IMG/VR virus record: IMGVR_UViG_3300035670_001022
Coordinates: 1 to 28,320 of that record
Reading direction: 5' to 3' (one strand)
DNA from: a virus
Length of the DNA: 28,320 nucleotides
A program made the translations under genes and the position numbers. The notes below the pieces were generated by a model that worked only from the letters and a program-made list of their open reading frames with translations, had not been told where the DNA came from and searched no databases. Positions 15,479-22,030 of the stretch are shown piece by piece. Within the stretch, counting starts at the first letter, position 1; each line of letters starts with the position of its first letter.

Positions 15479-15762
15479 TGGATTGTCACCTCCGGCTGGG
15501 TGACCACAACGGGCTCATTTCCGGGGATTGCGCGAACGCCGTCCCATATTTCCATCACGGCAAGGTAAGAAATATCCATGTCGCGGGCGATGTGCCGGGC
15601 GGCGTTGAATACCTCCAGATCGGTCACATAGGCGGGCACACACGAACCAGACTCGTCAGTGAACGCCGCAAAAAGCAGCAGGATAACTTGCTGTATCCAC
15701 GGCATATCCGGCTGACGCGTCATGATTGCCAGATGCGTTTCGGTGTATTTATCGAGGTTCAT
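15475..15762 (-). CDS. Hypothetical early protein
   Basis: The 95-residue product (MNLDKYTETHLAIMTRQPDM) contains a hydrophobic helix 'PWIQQVILLLFAAFTDE' and a helical segment 'LEVFNAARHIARDMDISYLA'. No family is recognised. The start at 15762 is supported by a four-base ATGA overlap with the GcrA-like gene; a longer frame would run into that gene. It ends in an ATGA overlap with the DUF1376 replication gene, so it belongs to the early leftward operon and may assist replication, but this is only context. Confidence 0.6.
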   Translation of the reverse strand: MNLDKYTETHLAIMTRQPDMPWIQQVILLLFAAFTDESGSCVPAYVTDLEVFNAARHIARDMDISYLAVMEIWDGVRAIPGNEPVVVTQPEVTIQ

Positions 15763-16178
15763 TGCCCTGCCCTCCCCATTTCTGTGTGATCCGGGCAGTA
15801 AGGCCCGTCTGTTGCCTTGCAGCCGCAAAAGCGGTGCGGGACGTTATCGGTGATCGGCCAGCGGCAGGACGTGAGCGTCAGGGCTTCCAGAGGGATGCCA
15901 CCGGGCTTGACGGGCTTGATGACGGCCTTGGGCTGGCGTACAGGCTTAGGCGGCTCAGGGCGCTTTTCACGGCGTTCTGCAATGCGCTCCCGTGCGCGGC
16001 GTTCGTTGTTGGCCTGCGCCTTTGTGCGGCGCTGCCCGCGCTCGCCGTGGCGATAGGCAATGCCAATCACGGTGTTGCGGGTCAGGCCCAGCTTCTGGGC
16101 GACCTGCTGGTTAGTGGCGCCCTTGGCCAATTCGGCCAGTACAGCGCGAACCTGCTGTTCTTTGCGTGCGGTTGTCAT
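15759..16178 (-). CDS. gcrA-like: GcrA-family cell-cycle regulator homologue
   Basis: The 139-residue product has the two ends typical of GcrA. The N-terminal helix-turn-helix (about 8-46) reads 'LAKGATNQQVAQKLGLTRNT' followed by 'VIGIAYRHG' (GcrA: ...G.S...IA..LG.vTRNAVIGK.hRlG). The C-terminus (105-139) reads 'CRWPITDNVPHRFCGCKATD' followed by 'GPYCPDHTEM' (GcrA: CRWPIGdp....FCG......YC..H). A basic Arg/Pro linker joins them. In Caulobacter, GcrA binds sigma70-RNA polymerase and activates promoters carrying CcrM-methylated GANTC. The Cys and His residues look intact, although the first W of the usual GcrA N-terminus ('MSWTDE') is absent. It may let the phage use host methylation or cell-cycle state; that is inference. 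Confidence 0.85.
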   Translation of the reverse strand: MTTARKEQQVRAVLAELAKGATNQQVAQKLGLTRNTVIGIAYRHGERGQRRTKAQANNERRARERIAERREKRPEPPKPVRQPKAVIKPVKPGGIPLEALTLTSCRWPITDNVPHRFCGCKATDGPYCPDHTEMGRAGQ

Positions 16179-16194
16179 GAGCCCCCAGGCCCTC

Positions 16195-16575
16195 CTATTG
16201 GCGCCAGTTGGCGCGTTCTTCTTCCGTGGTCAGTCGATATTCGTCAGCCTCTCCGCCGCCCTCAGCAGGGCCTTTGCGCCCTGTCGGGACGATCTGAGGG
16301 GGAAGCCGCTTGCCGTCCGCATCGCGCGGGCGCTGAAGGTCGGAACACCGGGCGCGCCATGTGTTCAGGACGCCGCCGTGACGGTGCCAGATCTGTTCAG
16401 GGGTAGCCGGAGCCTTCGCCAGCTCAGCCAGTATGACGGCCTTCTTGCTCGGCGCCTTGATCGAAGCACGCTGCGCAGCGCGGGAAGAGTTACCGGGCTT
16501 GCGGTAGAGCTTGGCCGTGTTGTTGGCCGTGTGGGCCTTCAGCCAGTCTTCGATGTCGATCTGAGGGTCAGCCAT
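16195..16575 (-). CDS. Winged-helix-like phage protein
   Basis: The 126-residue product starts MADPQIDIEDWLKAHTANNT, then a basic stretch, then a helical domain 'SKKAVILAELAKAPATPEQI' with 'RARCSDLQRPRD' and a wing-like end near 'DEYRLT'. The layout (helix, ..ATP.qi, 'R.sdL.r', variable loop, 'yrL') resembles winged-helix proteins of phage early operons. The start at 16575 gives a normal N-terminus and an 8-bp overlap with the upstream small gene; an ATG at 16593 is a poorer alternative. It lies between the Cro-like and GcrA-like genes, so a regulatory or replication role is plausible. Confidence 0.6.
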   Translation of the reverse strand: MADPQIDIEDWLKAHTANNTAKLYRKPGNSSRAAQRASIKAPSKKAVILAELAKAPATPEQIWHRHGGVLNTWRARCSDLQRPRDADGKRLPPQIVPTGRKGPAEGGGEADEYRLTTEEERANWRQ

Positions 16576-16720
16576 ATGCCAGCCCCACGACAATCAGCAC
16601 GAGGGTCCACGCAGCGAGCGCGAGCGGGAAAATGAGGGCGGGGCTTACCTGCCCTCTGCCCGGCGAGAGGTTGACATCGGCTTTTCGGAGCGACGCAGGG
16701 TTTTGGGGTGCGGGGGTCAT
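16568..16720 (-). CDS. Small single-pass membrane protein
   Basis: The frame encodes 50 residues (MTPAPQNPASLRKADVNLSP, ending in the hydrophobic run 'ALIFPLALAAWTLVLIVVGL'). The N-terminal half is soluble and basic, and the C-terminal half is one membrane helix. The start overlaps the stop of the Cro-like gene (ATGA), and the end overlaps the next start by 8 bp, supporting it as a real operon member. No function can be assigned. Confidence 0.6.
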   Translation of the reverse strand: MTPAPQNPASLRKADVNLSPGRGQVSPALIFPLALAAWTLVLIVVGLAYG

Positions 16721-16938
16721 GCGGCTGACTCCCGGTTCCTCCGGTCAAGACCCAACAGGCCAATGGCCGAAACCTTGCCGCCGGTCGCGTCTTCGATGGC
16801 CTTCGCCATGTCCACGCTGGGGCGCCTGTTCGGATCATTGATCAGGTCGTGAAGGTATCCTTTGGACGTGCCGACTTCTCTCGCGAGGCGAGTAAGGGTA
16901 CCGCGTCCGTGCTCGTTGATGTAATCAGCTAGGGTCAT
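16717..16938 (-). CDS. Cro-like helix-turn-helix repressor
   Basis: The 73-residue product is a compact DNA-binding domain in the style of Cro/YdaS proteins: 'MTLADYINEHGRGTLTRLAR', 'EVGTSKGYLHDLIND', 'RRPSVDMAKAIEDATGGKVS'. Residues 16-33 form the helix-turn-helix, with recognition helix TSKGYLHDL. The gene is divergent from the CI-like repressor gene and separated from it by 94 bp holding three 17-bp operators, so it is the first gene of the leftward early transcript. The nearly identical recognition helix of the divergent repressor (SSKGYISDL) supports shared operators. The start at 16938 is preferred because the upstream in-frame region is operator DNA. Confidence 0.8.
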   Translation of the reverse strand: MTLADYINEHGRGTLTRLAREVGTSKGYLHDLINDPNRRPSVDMAKAIEDATGGKVSAIGLLGLDRRNRESAA

Positions 16939-16946
16939 GCGACAGT

Positions 16947-17024
16947 GTTCGCATATCGCGAACGCCTTGGCAAGGGGCTTAGTTCGCAATGTGCGTGATT
17001 ACAGATTTTTCGCCGCGTGCGAAC
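16947..17024. promoter_or_regulatory. Immunity operator cluster 1 (three 17-bp sites)
   Basis: Three related dyads lie between the divergent cro-like and cI-like genes: 16947-16963 (GTTCGC ATATC GCGAAC, perfect arms), 16982-16998 (GTTCGC AATGT GCGTGA, right arm degenerate) and 17008-17024 (TTTCGC CGCGT GCGAAC, one mismatch). Centre-to-centre distances are about 35 and 26 bp. The layout matches a lambdoid right-operator region with three sites of graded quality. Clear -35/-10 boxes could not be fixed by eye. Confidence 0.8.
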
Positions 17025-17032
17025 TTAGGGGC

Positions 17033-17344
17033 ATGAACAACGAGCGCCCCTTCTACCTGAAACAATGGCGAGAACATCGCGGACTGTCCCAACAGCGCCT
17101 TGCAGATCGTATCGAAAGCTCCAAAGGCTACATATCCGATCTTGAGCGTGGGAAGCGTCGGTACAACCAGGATATACTGGAGGCACTGGCCGAAGCGCTC
17201 ATGTGCCAGCCCGCAGACCTGCTGATGCGCGACCCATCAGACCCCTCCGGCATATGGTCTATCTGGGATCAGGTATCGGATGCCGACCGTCCGCGTATTG
17301 TAGCGGCCATCCGCGCACTGGTTGGGGACAAAACGGGCACCTAG
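17033..17344 (+). CDS. CI-like prophage repressor (XRE family)
   Basis: The 103-residue product has an XRE helix-turn-helix domain at about 8-66: 'LKQWREHRGLSQQRLADRIE', 'SSKGYISDLERGKRRYNQDI', 'ALAEALMCQPADLL'. The short C-terminal tail ends 'DADRPRIVAAIRALVGDKTG'. No LexA/CI peptidase domain is present, so RecA-stimulated self-cleavage is unlikely and induction must work another way (antirepressor, degradation or other signal). The gene is transcribed divergently from the Cro-like gene and flanked by operators on both sides (16947-17024 and 17352-17404). The start at 17033 follows a weak AGGGGC; the longer upstream frame would cover operators. Confidence 0.85.
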   Translation: MNNERPFYLKQWREHRGLSQQRLADRIESSKGYISDLERGKRRYNQDILEALAEALMCQPADLLMRDPSDPSGIWSIWDQVSDADRPRIVAAIRALVGDKTGT

Positions 17345-17351
17345 AAAAATA

Positions 17352-17404
17352 GTTCGCAGATTGCGTTACTTTTCCTATTGCTAATGGGTTCGCGATGTGC
17401 GAAC
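17352..17404. promoter_or_regulatory. Immunity operator cluster 2 (two 17-bp sites) before the rightward operon
   Basis: Two copies of the same dyad lie in the 87-bp gap after the repressor gene: 17352-17368 (GTTCGC AGATT GCGTTA, right arm degenerate) and 17388-17404 (GTTCGC GATGT GCGAAC, perfect arms), about 36 bp apart. The AT-rich stretch between them (17361-17387) probably contains the promoter of the rightward recombination operon, although its boxes are not clear. A repressor bound here would silence the genes from 17432 to int. Confidence 0.8.
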
Positions 17405-17431
17405 GTCTCCCCATCGAAAGGGAGACACCCA

Positions 17432-17716
17432 ATGCTCACCGAACGCGAATACTGGAACGCCGCAGCCGCTGAAGAGCGCGCTGCCCGCATGGCCGCTGAG
17501 GCCGTCAACGACATCCTGACACCTGCAGAAGCGATGGCGCTGGAGATTGCCTGCAAGGCTTTCCCGCAAGAGAGCGCGGGCCTCATTGAAAGCATCTTCG
17601 ATGACCGCGGCTGGCCTGATGATGACGCCAGCGAGCTTTGGCTTTCAGAGACAGGCCAGACCGTCTGGAAGATTTACCGCGCTTATCGGGCGCTTGGAAC
17701 GAAGGCGGCTGCGTGA
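17432..17716 (+). CDS. Hypothetical first gene of rightward operon
   Basis: The 94-residue product (MLTEREYWNAAAAEERAARM) is acidic and helical, with 'LTPAEAMALEIACKAFPQES' and a C-terminal 'GQTVWKIYRAYRALGT'. No family is recognised. The start at 17432 follows a GGGAGA ribosome-binding site just beyond the operator at 17388-17404, making it the first gene under repressor control. A longer frame starting at 17378 would cover the operator and is rejected. Its stop overlaps the next start (TGATG). Confidence 0.65.
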   Translation: MLTEREYWNAAAAEERAARMAAEAVNDILTPAEAMALEIACKAFPQESAGLIESIFDDRGWPDDDASELWLSETGQTVWKIYRAYRALGTKAAA

Positions 17717-18039
17717 TGGACTACTGGAAAGAGCTTATTGAGGAAGCTTTTGAAGAGGCTCGCATCACCGCCACGCCTGAACAGGTTTCTATTGTTGCAA
17801 GCTGGGCCGAGAGCGGGCGGGAACACTACTCGCAAGCGATGGGTTACGATGTGGCCAGCAGCAACTGGCACGCGCAGAACAACGCAGAGAAGGAGCAACT
17901 TCGCAAGGAAGTAATCCGCGAAAAGAACAAAGTGGCCTGCAAAGAGTGCGCGGGAACGGGTGAAACGAAGTCATACTTCGGAACGTTTGTCGCCACCAGT
18001 CAGTGCAGCAAGTGCCATGGTGATGGCCGCCATGATTGA
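17716..18039 (+). CDS. DnaJ-type zinc-ribbon protein
   Basis: The 107-residue product is helical up to about residue 72 (MDYWKELIEEAFEEARITAT), then ends in a zinc ribbon with two CxxCxGxG-type repeats, 'CKECAGTGET' and '[10 protein letters not shown]', as in the DnaJ cysteine-rich domain. Two such repeats can bind one zinc. No J-domain is present, so it is not a DnaJ chaperone; small phage proteins with this ribbon are common and of unknown function. The start is set by the TGATG overlap with the preceding gene. Confidence 0.65.
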   Translation: MDYWKELIEEAFEEARITATPEQVSIVASWAESGREHYSQAMGYDVASSNWHAQNNAEKEQLRKEVIREKNKVACKECAGTGETKSYFGTFVATSQCSKCHGDGRHD

Positions 18040-18223
18040 GCACCCCCACGAGCGCGCCCGCCTCAACACCTACGCCGACCACCTAGAAGCAGAAGCCCGC
18101 CAGCGTGTTCTTGCTGGCTGGGCAGAAATCGCACGGGAACGCCGGGTGCGGGAAGAAGAACAACTGAGAGCTGCACGCATTTCGATGTGGGGGCCATACG
18201 GAGAGGATCAGAACAATGGCTGA
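18017..18223 (+). CDS. Small helical protein, start uncertain
   Basis: The frame encodes about 68 residues containing '[20 protein letters not shown]' and '[20 protein letters not shown]', an amphipathic charged helix. Candidate starts are ATGs at 18017, 18023 and 18032, all overlapping the end of the zinc-ribbon gene; none has a strong ribosome-binding site, so translation is probably coupled. It ends just inside the Bet gene. No family is recognised. Confidence 0.5.
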   Translation: MVMAAMIEHPHERARLNTYADHLEAEARQRVLAGWAEIARERRVREEEQLRAARISMWGPYGEDQNNG

Positions 18224-19079
18224 TGGAAATCAACTGGCAGTAATCAAGCAGCACACTGCCCCGGCAATGCTTGGTGCGGATCAGGTGGACCTTATCAAGC
18301 GCACGATCTGCAAGGGCGCAACAGATGACGAACTGCAACTGTTCATCAGCCAGTGCAACCGAACCGGACTGGACCCGTTTGCCCGCCAGATTTACGCGGT
18401 AAAGCGCTGGGACAGCAAAGCCCGCACGGAAGTGATGGCGGTTCAGGTAAGCATTGATGGCTTCCGTTTAATCGCTGAGCGCATCGGCAAGTATGCTGGC
18501 CAGGTTGGCCCGTTCTGGTGTGGCGAGGATGGCGCCTGGAAGGACGTGTGGCTCGACAAGAAGCCGCCCGCTGCTGCCAAGGTTGGCGCCTTGCGTTCTG
18601 ACTTCCAAGAGCCGTGCTGGGGCGTTGCACGCTTCGATGCATACGCTCAGACCACGAAGGAAGGCAAGCTGACCACCATGTGGGCCAAGATGGCTGACGT
18701 GATGATTGCCAAGTGCGCCGAAAGCCTCGCCCTGCGCAAGGCGTTCCCGCAGGAGCTTTCCGGGCTCTACACGTCTGACGAAATGGGACAGGCGATGCCG
18801 GTTCAGGAAACCCATGACGCGCCCGAAGTAGAGGTGCTGGAGGCTCCCCGTCAACCCGCAAGCAAAGGCCCCAGCCGAGAGCTTTACACCGCCCTGCAAA
18901 CTGGTCTGCGCAAGTGCGTGGGATCGCATGGGCTTCGTCAGTGGGCGGAAGCCTTCAAAGACGACATCAAGAAGCTGCCCAAGGATTGGGCCGATGAAAT
19001 CCGCGCCGAATACAAGGCAGAACTTTCCGCCGCTCTCGATTTTGAAGAGGGCCAACAATATGAAGAGGCAAACCACTGA
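18216..19079 (+). CDS. bet: Bet-type single-strand annealing recombinase
   Basis: The 287-residue product has the Red-beta/Bet core in its first ~190 residues: '[20 protein letters not shown]', '[20 protein letters not shown]', '[20 protein letters not shown]', '[20 protein letters not shown]', and '[20 protein letters not shown]' followed by 'QELSGLY'. The C-terminal part is variable and probably binds partners. It anneals complementary single strands in phage recombination and concatemer formation. The usual partner, a 5'-3' exonuclease, is not recognisable in the window; a coiled-coil protein follows instead. Stop and next start overlap (TGATG). Confidence 0.9.
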   Translation: MADGNQLAVIKQHTAPAMLGADQVDLIKRTICKGATDDELQLFISQCNRTGLDPFARQIYAVKRWDSKARTEVMAVQVSIDGFRLIAERIGKYAGQVGPFWCGEDGAWKDVWLDKKPPAAAKVGALRSDFQEPCWGVARFDAYAQTTKEGKLTTMWAKMADVMIAKCAESLALRKAFPQELSGLYTSDEMGQAMPVQETHDAPEVEVLEAPRQPASKGPSRELYTALQTGLRKCVGSHGLRQWAEAFKDDIKKLPKDWADEIRAEYKAELSAALDFEEGQQYEEANH

Positions 19080-19765
19080 TGGACAACCTGCACAACAACC
19101 CGCCCTCCGCCGCCGAACTGTTTGCGGACGAAATCGCCAGCCTGAAATCCCGCGTGGCCAACTTCCCGCCAATCACGGATGACAACGCCGGTGAGGCCCG
19201 CGACCTGATCGGCCTTGCCACAAAGCTGGCAAAGGATATTGACGCCAAGCGGGACGAAGAGAAGCGCCCGCACCTGGAAGCAGGCCGCCAGATCGACGCC
19301 ACCTACAAGCCGCTGGTGGATGACGCCAAGGCCGCCCCCGAACCGCTGCGCAAAGCCCTGATGGATCACATCAACGAGCAGAAACGCAAGGCTGACGAAG
19401 CCGCCCGCATCGCCCGCCAGAAAGCCGAGGAAGAGGCCAGCGCCGCAGCCCGGCTGGCAGATGATCCGCTGCTAGGTGACGAGGCTATGGAAGCCGCCAA
19501 GCTGGCAGAGCAGAAGGCTGAAGTTGCTGCCGCATCGGTGAAAACGGTTGCGACGGTCAAGGGCTCCGAAGGGTTCCGGGCTGCCGGGGTTCGCAAGTCC
19601 TACCGCGCCAAGGTGATCGACGCCAAAGCGATGGTCATGCACTTCGCTGCGCACCCGGACGTGATCGCCGCTGCTGAGCGTGCCGCCAATGCTGAGGCGC
19701 GTTCCTCCAAGGGTTCGGCACAAATCCCCGGCGTGGAAATCGAGACCGTGGAGAGCCTTGTCTGA
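19079..19765 (+). CDS. Coiled-coil protein of the recombination operon
   Basis: The 228-residue product starts [20 protein letters not shown] and contains 'LAKDIDAKRDEEKRPHLEAG' and 'QIDATYKPLVDDAKAAPEPL'. A long Ala/Glu/Lys coiled coil covers about 95-160, and a small C-terminal domain ends 'GSAQIPGVEIETVESLV'. Proteins of this kind usually sit beside Bet/RecT genes in proteobacterial phages; their role is unknown, though an accessory function in recombination or nuclease control is often assumed. It is tightly coupled to Bet and NinB by TGATG overlaps. It carries no nuclease motifs, so it does not replace the missing exonuclease in an obvious way. Confidence 0.7.
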   Translation: MDNLHNNPPSAAELFADEIASLKSRVANFPPITDDNAGEARDLIGLATKLAKDIDAKRDEEKRPHLEAGRQIDATYKPLVDDAKAAPEPLRKALMDHINEQKRKADEAARIARQKAEEEASAAARLADDPLLGDEAMEAAKLAEQKAEVAAASVKTVATVKGSEGFRAAGVRKSYRAKVIDAKAMVMHFAAHPDVIAAAERAANAEARSSKGSAQIPGVEIETVESLV

Positions 19766-20163
19766 TGTCCCGCTACCTCCTGACCATCCGTAACGAGAGA
19801 GACCGCGCCAAAGCCGCAGAGTGGCTGGCAAGGCTCCCGTTCGGGTGGCGGGTGGAGTTCAAGGAACAGAAAAGAAGCCTTCCGCAGAATGACAAGTTTC
19901 ACGCCATGCTGACAGACATCGCAACGCAAGTCGTTTGGCTTGATGGCAAACGCTACCCGCCAAACGACTGGAAGCGGTACTTTATGAGAGAAGTCAACAA
20001 TGAGCGGTACATGCCACACGAAGACGGCGGCTACGTTCCGATTGGCCGATCCTCCACCGATCTGGGCAAGACAGAAATGGCTTTCATGTTCGATTTGCTG
20101 GAAGCCTTCGGGGCTCGTCATGGCGTTGTGTTTCAGGAGGCTGTCAGTGAGCAGAAGGCCTGA
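19765..20163 (+). CDS. ninB: NinB recombination protein
   Basis: The 132-residue product matches the NinB (Orf of lambda) family in size and motifs: 'LPFGWRVEFKEQKRSLPQND', 'KFHAMLTDIATQV', 'YPPNDWKRYFMREV', 'PIGRSSTDLGKTEMAFMFDL', 'FGARHGVVFQEA'. The 'rs..QN...w..l.Dia' block and the 'l.K.em....l' block are characteristic. NinB/Orf is a recombination mediator that helps annealing proteins and bypasses RecFOR. It lies two genes downstream of Bet, in the expected neighbourhood, and overlaps the HNH gene by 17 bp. Confidence 0.9.
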   Translation: MSRYLLTIRNERDRAKAAEWLARLPFGWRVEFKEQKRSLPQNDKFHAMLTDIATQVVWLDGKRYPPNDWKRYFMREVNNERYMPHEDGGYVPIGRSSTDLGKTEMAFMFDLLEAFGARHGVVFQEAVSEQKA

Positions 20164-20533
20164 CGATTTACCAAAACGGCGCCCGTTTCCGAAAGCCGTC
20201 AAGGCCGAAGTCCTGAAGCGTTCTGGCGGCATGTGCGAAGCAGAAGGCTGCACACGGACTGGGCGTGACTTCGATCACATCAAGCCTGTCGCCTTCGGAG
20301 GCACAAGTACGCTGGATAACTGCCAGCTTCTGTGCCGGGACTGCAATGCAGAGAAAGGCATCCAGGAAGGGCGTGACGCGGCTCAGGCAGATCGCAAGGG
20401 CGGACGGTCAGGACAGTACGCCCGCCGCACCCGCGCCAAGGCAGAAGGCCGTTACAGACCGATCCCGTCTCCGAATGTGAGCGGTCTGAGTAAACATAGC
20501 GCCGGTTATCGTAAGCCGGAATGGAGGAAGTGA
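20147..20533 (+). CDS. HNH endonuclease
   Basis: The 128-residue product carries an HNH domain at about 12-75: 'EVLKRSGGMCEAEGCTRTGR', 'DFDHIKPVAFGGTSTLDNCQ', 'LLCRDCNAEKG', with the DH of the first catalytic strand, the central N and a CN, plus two Cys pairs that probably bind structural zinc. The C-terminus is basic. A GTG at 20147 is chosen as start because it follows a strong AGGAGG six bases upstream; the longer frame from 20000 lies wholly within ninB. NinB-HNH pairs are common in phages. It may act in recombination or packaging; it is not next to terL. Confidence 0.85.
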   Translation: MSRRPDDLPKRRPFPKAVKAEVLKRSGGMCEAEGCTRTGRDFDHIKPVAFGGTSTLDNCQLLCRDCNAEKGIQEGRDAAQADRKGGRSGQYARRTRAKAEGRYRPIPSPNVSGLSKHSAGYRKPEWRK

Positions 20534-20535
20534 AG

Positions 20536-20796
20536 ATGACCGAGACATACGACCACACTGAAGGCCTCGAAAAAGCGCGTCAGCTTACGATGCAGGATTG
20601 CTCCGGGTTTAGTGCCCCGGTCTGCACGTCTGCGGTCTGCGGCACGCATACGGACAACCTGATTGCGCACGCGCTTTACATCAACGTACGCGATGGAGAA
20701 ATCGTTGGCACCCCATTCGGGCCGGAAATCCCCAATGGGCGGTACGTGTGGATTGCTGATTTGCAAAGCGCGGCCCGCGCAGCGAAGGAGAGCTGA
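20536..20796 (+). CDS. Hypothetical protein
   Basis: The 86-residue product (MTETYDHTEGLEKARQLTMQ) has three cysteines in its middle ('QDCSGFSAPVCTSAVCG') and a beta-rich C-terminus ('GPEIPNGRYVWIADLQSAAR'). The start at 20536 has AGGAAG upstream and follows the HNH stop by two bases. No family is recognised. It lies between an HNH nuclease and a cytosine methyltransferase, but nothing ties it to either. Confidence 0.6.
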   Translation: MTETYDHTEGLEKARQLTMQDCSGFSAPVCTSAVCGTHTDNLIAHALYINVRDGEIVGTPFGPEIPNGRYVWIADLQSAARAAKES

Positions 20797-20797
20797 C

Positions 20798-21445
20798 GTG
20801 CGCGTGTTGAACCTCTACGCAGGCGTTGGCGGGAACCGGAAGCTGTGGGCCGATTGCCAGGTGACGGCAGTTGAGTTGAACCCGGCTATCGCTGCTGTCT
20901 ACCAGCGGCTTTACACGGACGATACGGTCATCGTAGGAGACGCGCACGCATACCTTGAGCAGCATTGGCGCGAGTTCGATTTCATCTGGTCGAGCCCGCC
21001 CTGCCCGACACATTCCCGCATGGCCAAGGCGACCCGGCATGACCTGCGCCGGTATCCAGACCTGAAGCTGTACGAGGAAATCCTGTTCCTGAAACACTTC
21101 TTCAAGGGAGCCTGGTGCGTCGAGAATGTCGTGCCCTTCTATGAATACCTGATCCCGGCGCAGGTCCGTGGCCGTCACGCGTATTGGGCAAGCGGGCCGA
21201 TCCCTAGTTATTGCGAGCCGATGCCTGCTGACTTCATCAACCTTGCCAACGTGGAGGGCAAGCGCCGCCTGCAAGATTGGCTGGGCATTCACTTCGAGGA
21301 AAACATCTACATCGGCAACAACCACTGCCCTGCCCAAGTGCTCCGCAACTGCGTGCATCCCAATGAGGGCTTGGCCATTTTCAACGCGCTGACAGGACGC
21401 GGCTTCGATCCGCCGACTGAGCAGCTTAGCTTACTGGAGACCTGA
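20798..21445 (+). CDS. C5-cytosine DNA methyltransferase (solitary)
   Basis: The 215-residue product has the C5-methylase motif order. Motif I is LYAGVGG (6-12), which binds S-adenosylmethionine. An acidic 'TAVELNP' follows (motif II), then 'VIVGDAHAYL' (motif III), PPCP with the catalytic cysteine at 69 (motif IV), 'VENVVPFY' (motif VI, 108-115) and a QVRGR (122-126) that may be motif VIII. The target-recognition part is very short and the protein is much smaller than bacterial methylases (often over 300 residues). Start is a GTG at 20798 after AAGGAG. No cognate restriction gene is seen, so it probably protects phage DNA or modifies host DNA. Confidence 0.85.
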   Translation: MRVLNLYAGVGGNRKLWADCQVTAVELNPAIAAVYQRLYTDDTVIVGDAHAYLEQHWREFDFIWSSPPCPTHSRMAKATRHDLRRYPDLKLYEEILFLKHFFKGAWCVENVVPFYEYLIPAQVRGRHAYWASGPIPSYCEPMPADFINLANVEGKRRLQDWLGIHFEENIYIGNNHCPAQVLRNCVHPNEGLAIFNALTGRGFDPPTEQLSLLET

Positions 21446-21473
21446 CGTGCGACTGGAAGAGGAGACACCTGAC

Positions 21474-21794
21474 ATGGATCAGAACACAGAGTTTGAGGCG
21501 ATCAAGCTCCGTCATGAGGCAGACAATAAATGGAACGGGCCGTTTGGAGATGATATGCAGTACGACATGTTTAAAGACCGCGCCACCCTCATCACCCTAG
21601 TGGAATCCGAACGCGCCCGCGCTGACAAGGCAGAGGCAGAGCTGGCGGAACTCAGAACGCTGATTGATTGCGTCGTGGAAAATTGCGAGGCCAGCGCGTC
21701 AAGTCATCAGGAACGCATCGAAACGATCCACAGGATCACCAGTGCATATGCGTTGCTGTGGGAAAGCGCCCGCGCTGTGAAGGGGGAAGGGTGA
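21474..21794 (+). CDS. Coiled-coil hypothetical protein
   Basis: The 106-residue product (MDQNTEFEAIKLRHEADNKW) contains a charged coiled coil ('LVESERARADKAEAELAELR') and a helical C-terminus ('RIETIHRITSAYALLWESAR'). The ATG at 21474 has GAGGAG upstream; a GTG at 21447 directly after the methylase stop is an alternative that would add nine residues. Its stop overlaps the next start (TGATG). No family is recognised; proteins of this type are frequent fillers in phage early operons. Confidence 0.6.
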   Translation: MDQNTEFEAIKLRHEADNKWNGPFGDDMQYDMFKDRATLITLVESERARADKAEAELAELRTLIDCVVENCEASASSHQERIETIHRITSAYALLWESARAVKGEG

Positions 21795-22030
21795 TGGAAG
21801 CCTTTGTATTCTGGGCGCCGTGGGTCATGTCGGCTGTGACGATCTGGATGACGGTCATGGCGGGCAACAAGCATCCTTCGGCATGGCTGATCGGGCTCTG
21901 CAATCAGGCGCTCTGGCTGGCGTGGATCGCTGCCTCTGAAAGCTGGGGATTGCTGCCAATGAATATTGCTCTTTGGATCGTGTACGCACGTAATCACATG
22001 AGATGGTCCGATGCGAAAAAGGCTCTGTAG
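21794..22030 (+). CDS. Small membrane protein, PnuC-like style
   Basis: The 78-residue product (MEAFVFWAPWVMSAVTIWMT) is strongly hydrophobic with about three short membrane segments: residues 5-22, 'SAWLIGLCNQALWLAWIAAS', and 'GLLPMNIALWIVYARNHMRW'. The sequence rhythm (K.psaW..gl..q..W...i.....G..p.n...w.vyarn...W) is seen in small phage membrane proteins and also resembles part of PnuC-type transporters, but it is far too short for one. Start is set by the TGATG overlap. Confidence 0.6.
   Translation: MEAFVFWAPWVMSAVTIWMTVMAGNKHPSAWLIGLCNQALWLAWIAASESWGLLPMNIALWIVYARNHMRWSDAKKAL

Noticed and set aside
17378-17431. Longer N-terminus for the first rightward gene
   Set aside because: It would translate through the operator at 17388-17404; the ATG at 17432 has a proper ribosome-binding site.
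20147-21445. Restriction-modification system (HNH nuclease plus methyltransferase)
   Set aside because: The HNH gene directly follows ninB and resembles recombination-associated HNH proteins; an unrelated gene lies between it and the methylase, so a solitary methylase is the simpler reading.
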